DNA of 64,000 nt from Macrocybe gigantea (GCA_011319805.1 SJRY01000295.1:78320-142319); one strand, 5' to 3'. Positions 48,574-62,261 are shown, counted from the first letter of the stretch. The notes: generated by a model from the sequence alone, not told the origin. Made by a program: numbers and translations.

Positions 48574-51397
48574 TCCTTTTTTGCCTTGTGCCCTACCCCT
48601 TCCATGAACTTGTACGATATTCCGCATTGCTATTCACTGACGTATTCCGTGTTTACTGTCCACGCTTGTATGTCTTTATTTCTGGCGAGGCTATTGTTAT
48701 CGTCCATACTGATTGTTGCTTTTTCAGATGCTCTTCCGTGCCTTACTCTATGTGTAATTTTTTTTTTTTTTTTTTTTTTATCAAATTTACTAACTCACGT
48801 ATCCCTCCTTCTTGTTAGTGTTTCCTACAGAGTAGCTATTTTGAACTCCTTCCTAGCTCCAGTCAGTCTGTCTCTCTTGGACTTCGAGCCCATTGCGCTG
48901 TACGTCTTCATTTACTTACTCTCTTTGAAAACATTGCCTATCTTTGTCTTGCCCAGTGCCTCTCGTACCAAAACTTTACTCTGAGTGGTCTCTATATGTG
49001 TTTTTTTGCTCTGTCTACCTGCCAAGCTTGCTATCAGGACCGATTTTCTCATGTCCTTGTATGTGCCTTTGTTTTTCCTATTGATTCACTCGTTGTTGAC
49101 TACCTGCTTCGTTGCAAGTGACTTTTCTTCACGCGCAGATGTCAACGTTCGATCCGTGCGTTTTTTACTCAGGCGTTTGCTCTATTACTAGCATCATTCA
49201 TCTAGTACACTGATATCGCAAAATTGTACTCACTGACATGATGCCTGTGGGGAAGTAGACATACGTTGCTGCTAATTTAATCGTTCCCTTGTCTTTATAT
49301 CGCTTTTCGATTTTTTTAAACTCAGTGTCTTCCATTTTCGACGTTGTCCTGCTCAAGATATTGCATATCCTTTCTCATATTCAACACTGCAAACGAACCT
49401 GATTATGTAACACAGTGGTGAATTGGCAACACCGAATTCAGTCAGTCAGTCAGTTTCATTGCCAGTGTCAAAGTCTTTGTTGCACATCAAAGTCTGATGG
49501 CACGTCAATCAAACGTGACTCTCATTTATCATTCGCAGACAGATTCACTTTCAAATACATGCCACGGCTTGTCTTTTCGATGATGCCACCGATACTCTAA
49601 TTTGCACGGAGGGGGGCACATGCATACCGCTGTCGTCATACGAGCCTTCGTTCGCCTTGAAGTGGCAGAATAAGTGTATGCAGCGGCGGGTTTTTCGGTC
49701 GACTGCCATTGGAGGGTACCGTTGTCTGTGGGACCGAAGAGGAAGATCGATAGTCAAGTTATTAGTGGGATAGTGGGGATGATTGTCGTCCGTGCCACGG
49801 AGTGGTCGGAAATGCTTTAGTGCACAGGCTGGCAGTAGCACAATGGGACCCACGTGATTACGTGGCATGTCAGACAGTGTGTAAGGACTCGTACATGCCA
49901 CTTGGTGGCCCATGCGAGATCCGCGCCTAACATGGGGAAACGGTGAAGCGACAACCAGGATAGTATCAGCACGCTCGGTCCGGTTATAACCAAAAAGGAG
50001 TCATCTGTAGTCTCGTTAGCTGCCTACACCAAAAGCAATTGCGGTCACTCTTACAAAGTACGCCCACCGGGCACGTACACGATGTTACCAAGTGCTCTCC
50101 ACGATTTAGCATTACTGTCAGATGAATGCCTATCGAGATGGAGATGGTTACGCCACACTCTGTTCAAGGAAAGTTGGTCTTACCAGGGACTGAGGAGGTT
50201 GTACCGTCTTCAGATTTCGAATGAGCCCTCTAGCTTAATCCAACGTATTGAAGCCTGTGAATCGTAGCCGCTCTCAGCCTCTGGTTCAGATTTATCATCG
50301 GTGGCTTCGGCCCTCGTTCTGAGTCACTGACCTGGCTTGGCTCTGAGTGCTCGGCGAGAATCCTGGCAGCGGGTACCAAAGGAAACCGTAATAAAGTAGT
50401 GAGGGCTATGTACCTGTGATTGCGTTCAGCAGAGTGACAGCCGAATACAAAGGCTGCCGACATACTTCAGAAGAGCGGGCTCGCGACTAACCTGGCCTTG
50501 CTTAGCACAACTTCATCTTTCTTCTTCGCAAGCCCAGCCTCCAGCACAAGCGCAGCCAACTCCCACAGCGGGTAGGGCAGCTTGCTGCATCTCTCGGCGG
50601 GTTTGCAAGCACACGCTCTGCGGAAACGGCCATCGACAGCGATGGTCTTCTGAGAGCTCATCCTCATGGTTGCAAACGGCTCGCAAGCACGAGATTCACA
50701 CCACCGCCCTCGTCATCTCGGTGTCCAACATATGGCTGGGAACTTAGGAATCTGTGCATTCTCGATGGCGAGCTACGTGTGATCGACTTCTCACATGCGC
50801 GCATCGTTTTTTCGAGTCCGCCATGGGGATGATCATCGCGACACCGTTAAGTGTCTGACGGGAATGACCACCCCGGCACAAGTCGCCTGCTCGCGTAATG
50901 CTAATAACCGTGCGCCTTCTCGTAGGACTACACGATATACACCTCGGCTCGCCAACGCTACGTCGATTTCAAAAACGCCCACCGTCGAGCCCACAATTCT
51001 TTCCACATTGACATTCCATTAGCTTGCTTTGAAGGACAGCCCGCGCGTGCAACAAACACGGTGAGAGGACAGTCACAGATGGCGCCAGAAACGCTACGGT
51101 TGCGCCAAAACAAACGAACAAAATTAAAAAAGAAAACATTCCTTAACTGATGCAGATTGATGATGACGTAATAATAATATCACATGAGCTGAGGGCGGGC
51201 GTCACAGACGGTCTGCTCGTCGTCGCCGACCTCGCTCGACGACGTTGTTCATGACATCCAGCCGCCGCTCTATACGATCAGCAACGTCACTGAAGCCTCC
51301 TGCCTGGCGTTCGACGTCCCTGTCCAAACCTTCTGCCTCTGCTTCGTTGTGCTACGTGTTCGCTGAACCCGAACAAGTGACGCTGCCTGCGTCTGCC
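48574..51397. other. 2.8-kb region without a supported gene
   Basis: The first 0.7 kb is strikingly T- and pyrimidine-rich, with a T20-class run at about 48760-48779. ORFs here encode Leu/Phe/Ser-rich strings typical of that composition rather than real proteins. No RNA gene or TIR is seen in the rest; 51130-51250 is probably the promoter of the next gene. Confidence 0.45.
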
Positions 51398-54300
51398 ATG
51401 AGTCGTCTGCCAACTTCTAAACTGGCCAAACGCTATAGCCGGGCGGACTTGCAGATGCATCCTAACTCGAATGGTCAGGCAGTCGCATCTGATTCTACAG
51501 CGGACGAGCCTGCAGGTCCAAGCGCCCTCGATGAGCCATCCAGCAGTGTGCCCCAGCCACCGGTTGAAGGTATGTTCTTCTGGCGATATACCGATGGTTA
51601 TGTTGGAGACTACTGATTTCTACTTCCTCATCATTCACGAAGCAACGCCGAATTCTTCTGCTCCCACTTCTACCCCGTCGTCAGAATCTCAGCCCTTGCC
51701 CCCGCTTGAGACTCCGCCCACTGAACATGAATCTGGCAGCGCCTCGTCTCCTGCATCAGATCCACCCTCGACCACCAAGTCGCTTCTCCGCAGGTCGTTC
51801 TGGTTTGGTTCGCTTTCTAGACCCAAGGAGAATTCCACCAAGAATGTCGCCACCCTCGACAACCCGGTCGATCTGCATCTCAAAGAACTCTCTCATGCCA
51901 GCGAATTAATCAGTACAAATTCGGAACAAAGACCTGTGCATGATCCTTCGTCCCCCGCAACGTCGTCCTCAACAGTTCCCCAGATGCCAACTCCGGCGCG
52001 TCACAATGCCCAATCATCGGACTCTGCGCGGCCTGCCAAAACTGATCCACCTCCATCCACTCTTTTGGCTCCATCGTCGACCCCACCTTGTCCGACGAAA
52101 CCCGAACAGCATGATTCAGCGCTCTCCAACAATGATTCCGTTTCCCCCGTGGGCTCAATCCCAATCCCTTCTTCTTCTTCAAACGCGCCTCTGCCTCCAC
52201 CCTCACCATCTGTTCTCGCCATATCATCTGAGGACGAGGCGCCTCGCTTATCCTCCTTCAATCAGTCCTCCAGTCGTTTTGGGCTTACCATTCCTTTCTT
52301 AGGGAGATCAAAGACGCCAGCCGATAATTCTTTGTCCCTCAATTCTACATCAAATCAAAGGCAACATGGTTAGTCCGTCATTTTGTTCTGCAGATCTGTT
52401 GATGTTTTAATGCATCGTGTCAGAGCCGAGCGACACCACGCCCACGCCTGGAAAGGACCACGACCGAGATCTTCCTTTAACTGTCTCTAAAGACTCTCCC
52501 ATTTCCCAGCCTTCGCCTTTGCAGCCCTCTGACGAGATAACGACAGAGTACAATACTGTACGCGTAGTTTCGTCTACGACGTGGTGGGACTATGTTGGCT
52601 GGCGGTCGGGGTCGTCCGCATTCCCCGGTCCGGATCAAAAACACATGCAGACATCCTCAACGACGCCTGAAATCATTCCTGTGAACCCCGATATTGAGAG
52701 CACTCCTCCAATTTCTTCCTCAGAAGGTGACAGACAACATTCGCACACTGTGTCGACAGCGCACATGCAAACTGGGAACGAACAAATGTCCAAGGAAGAA
52801 GATCTTGCATCGGCACCGCCAGAGACTGAAAAGAATCAAGGATCATCGTGGTTCTCTCCCTGGTCATGGTCCTATGGTACTGCCATACCACCTGCTGATG
52901 GCAAGACACCTGTGATGGAAGCGTCGTCTGATTCTGTGCGAACGACAGTTATTCCCACTCGCCCTCCGACGGCCGAAGAAACAAGCGTCGCTTCACGGCA
53001 AAATGTCGCGCAAGTCAGCACTGCGCCAGCCAGCCCGTCAACTGCTAATCCGATCGAATCAACGATTGAGACTAATCGGTCAGGCTGGATTTCCTTCTTC
53101 TCTTCCAGATCGCTTTTGGTCAAGACTGTCACGGCTAGCGCTCCGGAAGGTAACAAAGAAATGGAGATAATGGATATCGAGGAGGACAACCAATTTTCTT
53201 ATAAGGAAGTTATCGATACGAAATCTACAGCCGAACCGAACGTCTCAGGCATAACACAATCTGCTCCCGTAACGCCATCCAGATCGCGCAGCGCTGAGAC
53301 AAGCAGAGCGCCTTCTCCTATGTCTGATCTTGCTTCAGGTAACCGAAAATCCTCCTTAAAACCACCATCGGCCCCCCTTTTCACAGGGGACACCAAACTG
53401 GACAGACGGGATGCCAAAGGGCACCCAACATCAAAGAAACCTGCGTCTCCCTCTCCTTCTGCAAGAAGCAAGATTGTTGCGCCACCTCGCCCATCGCCGC
53501 CAAATCTCGTTCTTCCAACCTGGTCGGATATCTTTCACACGGCTCCCAGGAACACTCTACCTCCTCAACCTGCATCGAAGTTTACAAAGACAGTGAAGTT
53601 TGTCAGCAAGGTCCTCTTCTCAACAGATCGGTCACCGGAAAGTAATGGCAAAGGGAAAGGAAAACATGCAGCCGAGGAATTCGTTCACTTTGGGAAGGAA
53701 CTGCCTCGTGCGTTGGATGTTGTGGAAGGGAAAATCAGTCTCGACGCTCTCAGAGGGTGTCGCAGGATTGTGGTTATCGGGGTCCATGGCTGGTTCCCAG
53801 GCACGCATTAAATCGTTCGAATATAGCAACTCGGCTTACAGTTCTGTCGACAGGCGCTATTATGCGAACCGTTCTCGGAGAGGTATGTTCGTTAATTCAT
53901 CAAGAAATTGTTTCGGCATATTCACTCCATCCACACAGCCCACAGGGACAAGTGGCAAATTTGCCAACATGATGGAACAGGCGCTTGAAGAATTTCAGAA
54001 GCGTCATAATGTCTCATTGGAAAAGATCACAAAAATTCCATTAGAAGGTGAAGGCACGATTAATGGTCGAGTTGACAAGTAAGCATTCCTCGGATTATAT
54101 CAGATGGCTTAAATTTTCTGATGATGGATTAGATTGTATACCAGCCTTGTGTCGAACGAAGAATGGATGGACGACATGCATAAGGCCGATGCCGTCTTCT
54201 TCGCCACGCATTCCCAGGGATCCGTCGTATCGACTCACCTGCTTGACCGCCTCATCAAAGACAAGCATCTTCGGACTCGGAGTAACACCGTGACCATGGG

Positions 54301-55445
54301 CGCCGCGGATGCTTTCCCGACGGGAGGCATTGATGCAGCCCTCCGTTCCGATCCGCAGAAGGTCTGCTGCCTTGCTTTGTGCGGCATTCATCTAGGGCCG
54401 CTACGTTATTTGAGCACAAGTACACTTGTTCAACCATACATTCAGGTTTGCGGGTAAATTTCGGTTTAGGTGCATGCCAGCTCATTTCATTCCGTTCATG
54501 TAGTATTTTGAATCAACTGCGGCTAAGGAATTGTTTGAATTCCAAGTGAGCCTCCCTGATGCCATCGCGGATGCGAACTGATCCATATGCACAGAATACG
54601 GAAAGTGACGTTTCGAAGCAGTACGTGTCGGCCCTTGCAAACGTGCTAAATGATGGGGTGAGCTTCCTTCCGATATCAGGCATGTAGTTTTCTCACCATA
54701 TCCAGGTGAAAATGGTATATGTTGCCTCGCTTAACGATCAAGTCGTTCCCATTTATTCCGGCCTTTTCACCGCAGTATCACATCCGTTGATACTGCGAGC
54801 TTTGTACATCGATGGCGATGCATATCAGTACATACTTACTTATCGCATGTCTTTCTCTGATTCTGATTACTCCTTGTTAGCTCATCGGATTTCTTGTCAA
54901 AGCTTCTCGTCCTTATTCTCCGAATACTGAATTCCGGAGTATCAGATAGTGGCCTCCTGGCCCATCTGTCGGAGGCTACCGCTGGATCTCTGAGCGGCGT
55001 GGGGCATTCGACAGCTTACGAAGAACTGGCGACGTATATGTAAGGAGCTCGGAGGCTTTCCAGCTTTTTGAAACATTGATTGTTCGACAGGTTGGCCGTT
55101 GATTATCTGTTCCTCACCAACGATGGGTTGGAGTGCCACCCCGAGTTGGTCGTAGAGCATTTCAACGCCAATAGTGAGCAGAATGATTATGAGGTGGGTC
55201 GCTGACTGCTGTCTTTCTACGCCTGTATATTGACGTTTCGACATCAGATTCCGTGGTCTCTACGTGACCTCATTGCTGATCCCCGCGTGGCGCATTTCTT
55301 CTCGCAAGATATCATCTCGTTGAAAGATGCGTTTAATGACTGGCATCCTAAGACGACCATACTACGCGACCTGAAACGCAAACTTCAACCTATTAGAAAA
55401 CTTCCTGCATCATTTTCTTCTTCTTTCTCATCGAGCAAACTATAG
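51398..55445 (+). CDS. Fungal alpha/beta-hydrolase-like protein (YMC020W-like family)
   Basis: About ten exons read without a break. The N-terminal ~700 residues are Ser/Pro/Thr-rich and contain a few islands such as SLLRRSFWFGSLSRPKENST, TTWWDYVGWRSGSSAF and SSWFSPWSWSYG. From about 53730 a conserved C-terminal domain follows: GCRRIVVIGVHGWFPG, IMRTVLGE, PTGTSGKFANMMEQAL, EEWMDDMHKADAVFFATHSQ with GS (nucleophile Ser in HSQGS), VYVASLNDQVVPIYSGLF and DYEIPWSLRDLIADPRVAHF, ending SSSKL at TAG 55443-55445. This is the fungal hydrolase-like family often labelled YMC020W-like. The substrate is unknown. The start is set at MSRLPTSKLAKRYSRADL; an upstream in-frame ATG at 51245 or 51251 is possible. 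The intron at 53801-53853 begins with GC. Confidence 0.85.
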
Positions 55446-55696
55446 ATATACGCTGTCGTCACACATGACGGATCTAATTTTTCAATCGGAGCATCATAAC
55501 ATTGTATTGTAATCAGAGCAGCCAATAGAAGACGTTCATCTTGTATCTGACATAGAAGATCTCCTTGATCTGTAATGATGGAAGTCAAAATTTATCACAC
55601 TAGCCAGACGTCACAGTATCTGGGTGTAATCAAGTTCCAAACATATCAGTTCTATTTTCCCATCCGGAACTGCGCTATGAGATCGGAGGTAGTCAC

Positions 55697-57223
55697 CTAA
55701 CGATATTCCGCGCCACAGTCTCCGATTGTACTGATGAGGTGCCGGCCGTTCGACCGCATCAGAACAGCTTCAATTTCAGAGTTATCTTTGGCGGTCAACT
55801 TGAACCCAAACACTCGTTGATTGTCTTCAGGATGTTCCGAAAGTCCAAGACGTGCACCTAGGTCACAACATCCCAATTTAGTAGGCAATGATGGAAGGCT
55901 CGGAACGGAGGCCACCTATGATGACGGCGCCGACGAATGGGTGATCAAGGACCCATCGTGTCGCAACATTGGCTATGCTGACCCCATGGCGATCGCCGAC
56001 AGCGCGAAGTGCTGACAAGAGAGCCTGAAAAAGTTGCCAGGAACCCCACTGTTTGACAATCATATCAAGATACTGGCATGGCGTGAACATGACCGTCGGA
56101 ATACACGATTAGCCGCTGACCTTCCGTTGAGATGGAGTCAAAACTCCCGAATAGAAATCGGGCTCCGGCTGGTTCAGCCATTTGTCAGCTAGAAAACCGC
56201 CACACTGGATAGCCCCGTATTAGTGTACGTTCACAGACAAGCATCCATGCACAAACCAAAGTCCCATAGGTGAGTAATTTGACCCCGTGCTTCTCGCAGA
56301 CATCGGCCATCCCGTGAAGGGGCCGTGTATCTATCACGGAAAACTTCGTGATCTTTAGCTTTGCCTCCGGAGGAATGAGCTCCGAGGGCTGTACCTGCAC
56401 CTGATTCGTAACGATCGCGCCAGGACCTAGTTGCGTGCAGATCTCGTCCGTTCTGATAGCATCGAAATTGCACAACCCGATAGCAGAAATCAGACCTTCC
56501 GTTTTCAGGTCTTGAAGGATCTGTAAAGCAGCCAGATAGCCCGTGTCTGAGTAATCATTCCAGTGGAACTGTTATTGTCAAGTTATTCACGTCGCTCATT
56601 ACCTGTGAGAAAGTGACCATTCTGACTTGCCTGTAGCAAATCGACACTCCGCGTTCCCATACGTGTCATGCGCTCCTGCACAGCCGCCAAGACGACGTCC
56701 CGGGATGGCACCATGCGTTTAAAGACACACCATTTGGTCGCGCCCACTATCTTCTCCGAGGAAGAGAACGAACCGCGAAATTGTCCCTATCCGGACATGA
56801 GAAATTAATATGCAAAAATAGTGACAAGACTTCACGAAGATGATTTCGGCACTTCCATAGTGGTCAGCTGCCAAACATGACACGAATTAACGTTGCAAGC
56901 TTCACAATTAACGTTTCAAATATACCCTGCATGTAAAAAGCATGCGCCGAGTTGAGCGCCGGCGAGGGTGATAGGTTCCACATCGAATCGACGCACCATA
57001 TCTAAAAACGCACATCGGTATCAGACGAATCGAAAGAAGAGCTAGACGCACCAAATGCCGTATAACCGAGAGCGGCATGCCGCGCCATTCCTTGTCGAAC
57101 CTTGGATACGGATGCGCTACCCCATGCATTGCTGGAGAGCTGCCAGAGACCTGTCCAGATACGGGGCGTCGTGAATGGTCCAATCTGGCATGTCTCGGTG
57201 TGGTATGTGTAAGGAGTCGACAT
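55697..57223 (-). CDS. Aldo/keto reductase family oxidoreductase
   Basis: Begins MSTPYTYHTETCQIGPFTTP at 57223. The catalytic tetrad can be placed: Asp in a micro-exon coding DM, Tyr in ADHYGSAEIIF, Lys in KIVGATKW, His in FHWNDYSDTG. Later exons give LISAIGLCNFDAIRTDEICT, TNQVQVQPSELIPP, EKHGVKLLTYGTL, GGFLADKWLNQPEPDFYSGV and YLDMIVKQWGSWQLFQALLS. The cofactor-binding end follows: HGVSIANVATRWVLDHPFVG, a modified GARLGLSEHPEDNQRVF, and the stop TAG at 55697-55699. The family reduces aldehydes and ketones or oxidises sugars with NAD(P)(H). The joins around the micro-exon near 57000 work only with one extra G. Confidence 0.88.
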
Positions 57224-57657
57224 GCTGGAACTGTATCAAAGTTGTATGTGGTTGTCGGACAGGAGCCATTTTATAGTCGTAGGCCGGCGAATACAAAATA
57301 TGCGATACTCAGATATAGTCAAACCGGGAACTAGGTTAGTCGATTCGGAAACACTGAACGGTTCGACAGCCCATCATCCGAAACGTCACGCAAACCGTGA
57401 CGTCTCTTTTATTCGTCGTAAACAGTTCTTGATGGACCGGCTGTCAAACCAGCATCTGGCGGGCGTTTAGAACTCGTAACAAATAAATCTTTCAACGCGT
57501 CAAGTTCTCAAGCTCATACTTCTGCCCATCATCGAGATAGGGCGGTGACGAGAATTTTCGCCGGACTCACACCCGCGGAATCACTGTTTTGTCATGAAAC
57601 GATCTCTGCAGTGACCGGCCCTGACCAGTCCGACTCTGTTTGTTGAACTGGGGAGGC

Positions 57658-57665
57658 TATAAATT
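57658..57665 (+). promoter_or_regulatory. TATA box of the gene at 57838
   Basis: TATAAATT on the plus strand, about 180 nt upstream of the proposed ATG and 80 nt upstream of an alternative start at 57740. Confidence 0.4.
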
Positions 57666-57837
57666 CACTCGATGGTCTCGGGGAATCTTAACTCTGTCCC
57701 AGACCACCTCGCCCTTCTTTCCATCCCGTCGCTCAGAGCATGCCTGCCCCACAGGCCTTCATACGCCCGCACGACGTGCGTCCAGCCTCGGCCATGTGTA
57801 ACATTCTCCTTTTATGCCAAATCCCTGATGCTGAGCG

Positions 57838-58514
57838 ATGACCAGGAACCTCATGGTCGACACGTTCCTCGCGAACGCGAGCCTAGAAGAGTGAGTTGCG
57901 CAAAGCTGATCAAGTTTCGAATGCCTCACCTGACGATATTCATTAGCTTACGCGCAATCATGCGGAGTCTATTGGCCACGGAATCGCCCAGCTTCGCTGC
58001 GAATTTTGCCAGCACAGCGCGTGCTCGATTACTCCGGACGAACGCCAAAGCCAATCCTAACCCCTATACTCTGTTTATCCGGCAATCGCGCGATAGATCC
58101 GCCCTTCCGGCTCCTCAGCTAAATGAACACTTATCGCGTGCAAGGTCTCTGTACGGAGCAGGCATGGGCTTTGCCAGCTTAGGGATTTTGGCTGTGATCG
58201 TACGTGCGACAGTGGGACTTCGTTGGGAGCCTGAGGGCACCATGGCAGACGCTCTTGCAGTTATCGACGCTGACATTGGACAAGCCATTCAGGTTAGCCC
58301 CTCCTAGATTATCAATTACTCCCCACTGACTAGATATTCCTAGAGTTCGAAGGAAGAGATTGAGGGTGGTCGCGTTGCTGATTTCATGTTGGCTCGTGAG
58401 GCTGTAAACGACCTTCGCATGGCCGTAAACGACAGTCAAACCGATACCAAAGCGTGGGGAGGTGAATTCCCCTTCGAACGAGCAGCGTCCAGTATCGAGT
58501 TTTGGAAAATATGA
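57838..58514 (+). CDS. Hypothetical protein, 189 aa, one hydrophobic helix
   Basis: Three exons (57838-57890, 57947-58292, 58344-58514) join with correct phases into 190 codons ending in TGA. The protein starts MTRNLMVDTFLANASLEDLR. A Ser/Ala/Arg-rich stretch and a hydrophobic helix (YGAGMGFASLGILAVIVRAT) come next, then an acidic helical region (MADALAVIDADIGQAIQSSK) and a polar C-terminus. I do not recognise a family. An upstream ATG at 57740 opens another frame and would need a break to join. The helix may be a membrane anchor. Confidence 0.65.
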
Positions 58515-61004
58515 GTGCCAAAGAGTTGACCACACACACCCCTTCACCATTTCTGCATATATCACGACATTGCATATATATTCCAAATACAGTTGCACTA
58601 ACGACCTGCATCTTCTCGCACCATGTGCATCTGAAGCGCCAGAAAAGCCATTGGTGTTGATGAATCGCCTTACCGCCTGAGGTGTTCTCAGATTTAGTAT
58701 GAAGCCATAGGTGATAGCCCCAAGAAGTTATCGGTTCTGATGAAAGACTCTTTTTGAGTTAATGAAAACGAGACGAAGAGCGAGAACAGAGATGAATTAA
58801 GGTGTATCATTTCCCATGGGATTCTGATTTTTTTCTGATGGCGACACACCTTTGTCGCCATTCGGGAGCTTCTATCTAACGTGAATTGGAGCCATTAATC
58901 TGTGTTCATAAAGATATCATCTTTCTCATACGATTGCGCACAATGCGAAGCATCGTCACGGGGACACTGTCCATGTTCGCACCGAAGCGCCGCGTGCAAG
59001 AACCCAACTGAAAGGACTTTGATTGACGTATCTGTTTCGGAAACAGGGAGTTCAGCTGAAATGGTCCGATGGGTTGCACACCTTCCGTATTATAGTGATG
59101 TTAGGATGATTTGTGACCGCGGCAAAGAGAAGGGGTTTGAGACTTGATTGAGAAAGAGCCTCTCATCGCCTTCCAACCTCCAGAGCATCCGAATGGAGGG
59201 GCGGGCCGTTGCATCCAGCGTGTCAATACTGAAGGAAGTTCGAGGAGTTGTAGCGTCATTCAACGTGAATGTCCTTCGAAGGCGTGCATATGGTTATTTC
59301 GGATACACCCACATACTACCATATGAATCGATCAGGGTTTCCTGTCGACCTTATGCTCGCGCAAGATTTTTCAATGAACTGCTGAATGTCGTGGGCTGCG
59401 GAACAACCAGAAACTGTCGCATACAACCAAGGAGAGTTGTGTTGCAATCAACGGTAACTTGATTTTGAGCCCACGGATTTGCGGCCTTCATACCTGCCGG
59501 TCCTTTCTGATTCGGCGGATGATAGCGTTTGATGGCGACGACTCGTTTTCCAGTGGGAAGCCTCATGAATCGTTCAAAAATTTTCTGGTGAAGGTGAGTA
59601 TTGCTCGGGTGATTCATTAAAAGATCGAAAAAGGAACACTGAATGTCAGCGGGCGATGATGTTGAGCATTTACTGACGAATTCGACTTTGAGAAGTCTTA
59701 GCGCCGGTAACTCATTTAGACACCGCAAAATAGAATATTCTTTGAATTCCGGCTCTGTTCCCAAGCCACTTGATGTGAACAGCAAAGCTATCGTCGTCGA
59801 ACCAGTGGAAAGACATTTTCTGTTGCCTTGAACTGAGACAGCATTATCAGATTTGTAGCCCGTCGACCAGTTACCGTGTCACAGAACTCGCCTTTGCCAA
59901 TTCATACGTTCCCAGTGCATCCCACCGTTCGGAATCAATAGATGACCCTGTCACGGATAACGTGAGAGTATGACAAGCTCTCCATTCTGTCCCATTTGTT
60001 GTGGTTCGGTTCAAACCGCATCGAATGCTTGAAGGAGAAATGGAATAGGCAGACAAACAAGATCAACAGAGACCAAAAGACCAGCGTGAATCATGTCCCA
60101 TCTTCCCAGCTCGGGCGAAAACGTAGATCAAGAGTCATGGGTTTTTCATGTATTTGACTGCGGTGCGTGAGTGCTATGGCCGACTGAGCAAGAAGTCAGT
60201 ATATGCATTGGAAGGTCTGATTAGCAGCAAAAAGATTCGATCATGACATTGGCCAATGGAGACGAAATGTACCGCAGCATCCAGTAGAGGCATGAAAGTC
60301 GAGGGCCTGAAATGAGGGTGGCCAAGAAGCTCGTCGACTCTGCGACTACGCACGTACTGAGCTTGCCACGTGTGACGAGGATTCCGGCGGTGGCAGCCGC
60401 AATTGCCGCAGGAAAAGGCACCTTGACCGTTGTAAGCGAGGTCAGCGTGAACCTGACTAAAACACAGACAGGACGATGGGGCTTCCGCGGCTCCTGTGAA
60501 GGCATCTGGACTAGAAAAGTCGCTAACTCAGATCCATTCTGTTGGAGCATTCGATCGCCGCCAATAACTCTAAGCTCGGATGTGTAAGTACGTTTTCTAC
60601 TATCGCCCGGATGCAGTTTGCCCATGGTCATCGGGAGGGAGATAGTGCTGAGCTTAGCATGTCTTCTTTTGTTTTCTTGGTTTTCGAACTCCCGAGGTAT
60701 AGGCTTTAAATGCAGATGCCGAGCACGACATCTCTCACTGAAGGTCTAGGATATAATGTACATCATCCATCCAGAGAAATGTTGCAGATGTTCTCCCTAA
60801 TGTATATATGTCATCTAGGACCGCAGCTCAGGTAAAAGTCGGCCATCTGGCATTCGTTACTTAGTGACTTGAGGCTCCTCAGTGGTAACACATAGTCTTT
60901 GTCTTGGTGCCTCCTTTACAGTGATCATAACGTCGAGCAGCTAAACTGTATCAACCAGAATGTTACGGAACCGCATCAGTCCACATGGCACTTGATTCAC
61001 TATA
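58515..61004. other. 2.5-kb region without a supported gene
   Basis: Minus-strand ORFs at 59351-59785 (FKEYSILRCLNELPALRLLK) and 59871-60056 look vaguely like pieces of an F-box/LRR-type protein but cannot be joined. ORFs on both strands at 60221-60631 overlap and have no support. Confidence 0.35.
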
Positions 61005-61318
61005 TTATCTTGGAGTCGGACTGGTTGCTACGCCTGGTATATCGAAATTCTGTAACACTTTTCCGCATTGGATATTCGGAGAGCTCACCGAAGTAGAGGT
61101 AGGAAAGGGAATCGTCACCACAGTAGAAGAGGGCGTCTCCCCAGGGAATGTAAATGTGATGCACGTAGTCGTTCCGGCGTCAATCCCTGTCTGATTGATC
61201 GTAGTTTCCTCGATTCCTTCCAAGTACTTGATTGATGGCTCACTGTAAATTGCGGCGCAGCGTTGACAACGGCCACCAACGAAACAATGGACCAAATGAG
61301 AGAAGAGCAGAGCTTCAT
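61005..61318 (-). CDS. Small secreted protein, 86 aa
   Basis: Two exons, 61318-61244 and 61190-61005, join in phase 0 through a 53-nt GT-AG intron. Exon 1 is a signal peptide (MKLCSSLIWSIVSLVAVVNA|APQFT). The mature part is Thr/Ser/Pro-rich (TTTCITFTFPGETPSSTVV, IPFPTSTS) with two cysteines and ends TSPTPR. Unspliced reading of exon 1 would give another tail, but the splice signals are good. Small secreted proteins of this kind are common in fungal secretomes. Function unknown. Confidence 0.6.
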
Positions 61319-62261
61319 GGCGTTAACCTAAATGGTTTACCGTTGAGCTCGGTTTGATAAGTCTTCTTATACAAGTAAAAGCCAAGAACTTGAGATGACA
61401 GATTAGTTACACAGTCTCCGTGCCCGCTCACCACCCCCGAGTCATCCCCCCTGATTCGGAAAATCTCAGGTCAATCTAAACGTCAAACGTTAGCATCTAT
61501 GTCATGAGCCAGCGAGGAAATGCCGCTACGAATCAGGTGCCACACAACGTAGAATTACAAATCTGCAGGGGAGCTGGATGTTTTTCAGTTTCGCCTGAAT
61601 TGTCTCCATTTATTGGGTAGTTTCGGAAGCTGACGGGTGTTTCAGCGATCCTTCAATTGTTGCACGCAAGGAGTCACAAAGGCCGACCGTATGGTTTGCA
61701 CAGAGTTGCAGGATTGGATTACCGCGCAAGACGGGAAACACGATGAGAACCCAGTGGAGCTAGTTAATCAAGTTTTCGGAGCAAACTCTGTCAAGCATGA
61801 TAGTTCGCAGAGTCGGTTACCCTTTGAAAAGCCGTCTTGACATTTAGATTTGGATACCAAGCTGCATAGGCATTCAAATCTCATCCGTCTAGAGTCTGAC
61901 CTAAGACGGTCGGAAGCGTGGGCTCAATTCAAGCCGATTGCGGAAACGCACGCATGGTCAAGCGCCTTCGAGGTCAATGGAGAAATGTTTTCTTCAACGG
62001 TTACTAGTTATGTAATCGTGAGTGTGTCCATGCCATGCCGTGCACATGCAGTGAATTGTTCTCTATCGCAAGTTATTTGTCAATACAACGAACACCAGTA
62101 ACTGGCTGACATGACGAGTAGAACTGTGAACCGCTTCTTGAGCGCAATGCCCTTTACAACTAGAAAGCAAACACGGTTCGTACCTCGTTGACTGAAACAC
62201 ATTCTCCACCGGGTACGCATTCTGTTGGACCGCTATAGGAGTTCCCTAGAGGGTATAACAT
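61319..62261. other. Intergenic between small secreted protein genes
   Basis: Plus-strand ORFs at 61637-61840 and 61850-62101 have a few charged helices but no family, signal or splice support. Confidence 0.35.

Noticed and set aside
48586..48984. 132-codon plus-strand ORF rich in Leu, Ser and Phe
   Set aside because: It reflects the T-rich tract, not a membrane protein; no ordered helices with loops.
60221..60631. Overlapping ORFs on both strands
   Set aside because: Neither has a family, a signal peptide or a usable splice site.
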